Shown: positions 20,832 through 20,914 of the stretch, one piece after another
Position numbering within the stretch: the stretch's first letter is position 1
How the letters are laid out: each line of letters opens with the position of its first letter
Source: CAYNLX01 sp964441535
GTDB taxonomy: Bacteria > Bacillota_I > Bacilli_A > RF39 > UBA660
Assembly (NCBI GenBank): GCA_964441535.1
Contig: CAYTXQ010000012.1
Coordinates: forward strand, 1-20,914
Length of the DNA stretch: 20,914 nt
Direction of reading: 5' to 3'
The notes under the pieces: model-generated
What the model was told of the DNA's origin: nothing
The model's database searches: none
What the model saw: only the letters and a program-made list of their open reading frames with translations
Position numbers and translations under genes: made by a program

Positions 20832-20914
20832 ATGCAGAAGATAATCAATATTATAGTATTAATTACAATATCGGCATTTACTTTTAATTTAATAACAAAT
20901 GCTGATACTTGTAC
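20832..20914 (+). CDS. Start of a secreted protein (3' end outside window)
   Basis: Twenty-seven codons are visible. MQKIINIIVLITISAFTFNLITNADTC has the charged start and hydrophobic core of a signal peptide; cleavage after NA would leave a mature start near DTC. GGAGGG at 20822-20827 is a good ribosome binding site, and the promoter just upstream is strong. Nothing can be said about the mature domain. Confidence 0.7.
   Translation, partial: MQKIINIIVLITISAFTFNLITNADTC

Noticed and set aside
1..20914. Mycoplasma-type code (TGA read as Trp), suggested by the extreme AT content
   Set aside because: All Trp in recognisable proteins are TGG, no recognisable gene has an in-frame TGA, and TGA ends the flippase and the Cse60-like gene at sensible places.

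Overview
The window is very AT-rich and reads as chromosome of an uncultured, walled, low-GC Gram-positive bacterium (Bacillota; my best guess is a Bacilli/Erysipelotrichia- or RF39-like gut lineage). The evidence is AT-rich synonymous codons, T-box leaders in front of tRNA synthetase genes, lipoprotein signal peptides, GGAGG/GGTGA-type ribosome binding sites, and YtgP/MurJ-like and FtsW/RodA-like wall proteins. Two small proteins of sporulation families (Cse60-like and CotY/CotZ-like) suggest sporulation or spore-former ancestry. Tryptophan is always TGG and TGA ends genes, so the code is standard and not the Mycoplasma code.

Layout. 1-1194 is the 3' part of a GH31 alpha-glucosidase. 1172-4785 is a leucine-type T-box transcription unit: promoter, canonical T-box, a small unknown membrane protein, then leuS and a terminator. 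The LeuRS is about 145 residues longer than usual because a complete Nudix domain sits inside the editing-domain region. 4813-7156 holds a lipoprotein, a Cse60-like small protein and a flippase. 7159-7470 is a small unknown gene on the minus strand. 7537-10386 holds trmB, a second lipoprotein and a tight three-gene set: an acidic disordered protein, a DUF948-like protein and a YtxH-like protein. 10391-11818 is tyrS behind an unusually short T-box leader, and tRNA-Thr(GGU) follows at once.

11895-16158 looks like an accessory segment just downstream of that tRNA. It contains a BRO-family gene split by a one-base frameshift, a decayed small gene, a Cys-rich small membrane protein, a KilA-N protein, and a 518-residue protein that joins duplicated HTH-like modules to a divergent sigma-70-like region 2/region 4.

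16131-20914 returns to cell-envelope and spore-type genes: a membrane-anchored PTS EIIB-like protein without the usual active-site cysteine, a CotY/CotZ-like coat protein behind a sigma-K-like promoter, a region-2-only sigma-like protein, an unknown small protein, an FtsW/RodA/SpoVE protein, a Tyr/Pro-rich small protein, a metallophosphoesterase with GNND instead of GNHD, a CPBP protease, and the start of a secreted protein that runs off the window.

The strongest candidates for new biology are the Nudix-in-LeuRS fusion under T-box control, the repeat-HTH/sigma-like fusion, and the minimal tyrS T-box. All functional calls come from reading motifs by eye; no database search was run.
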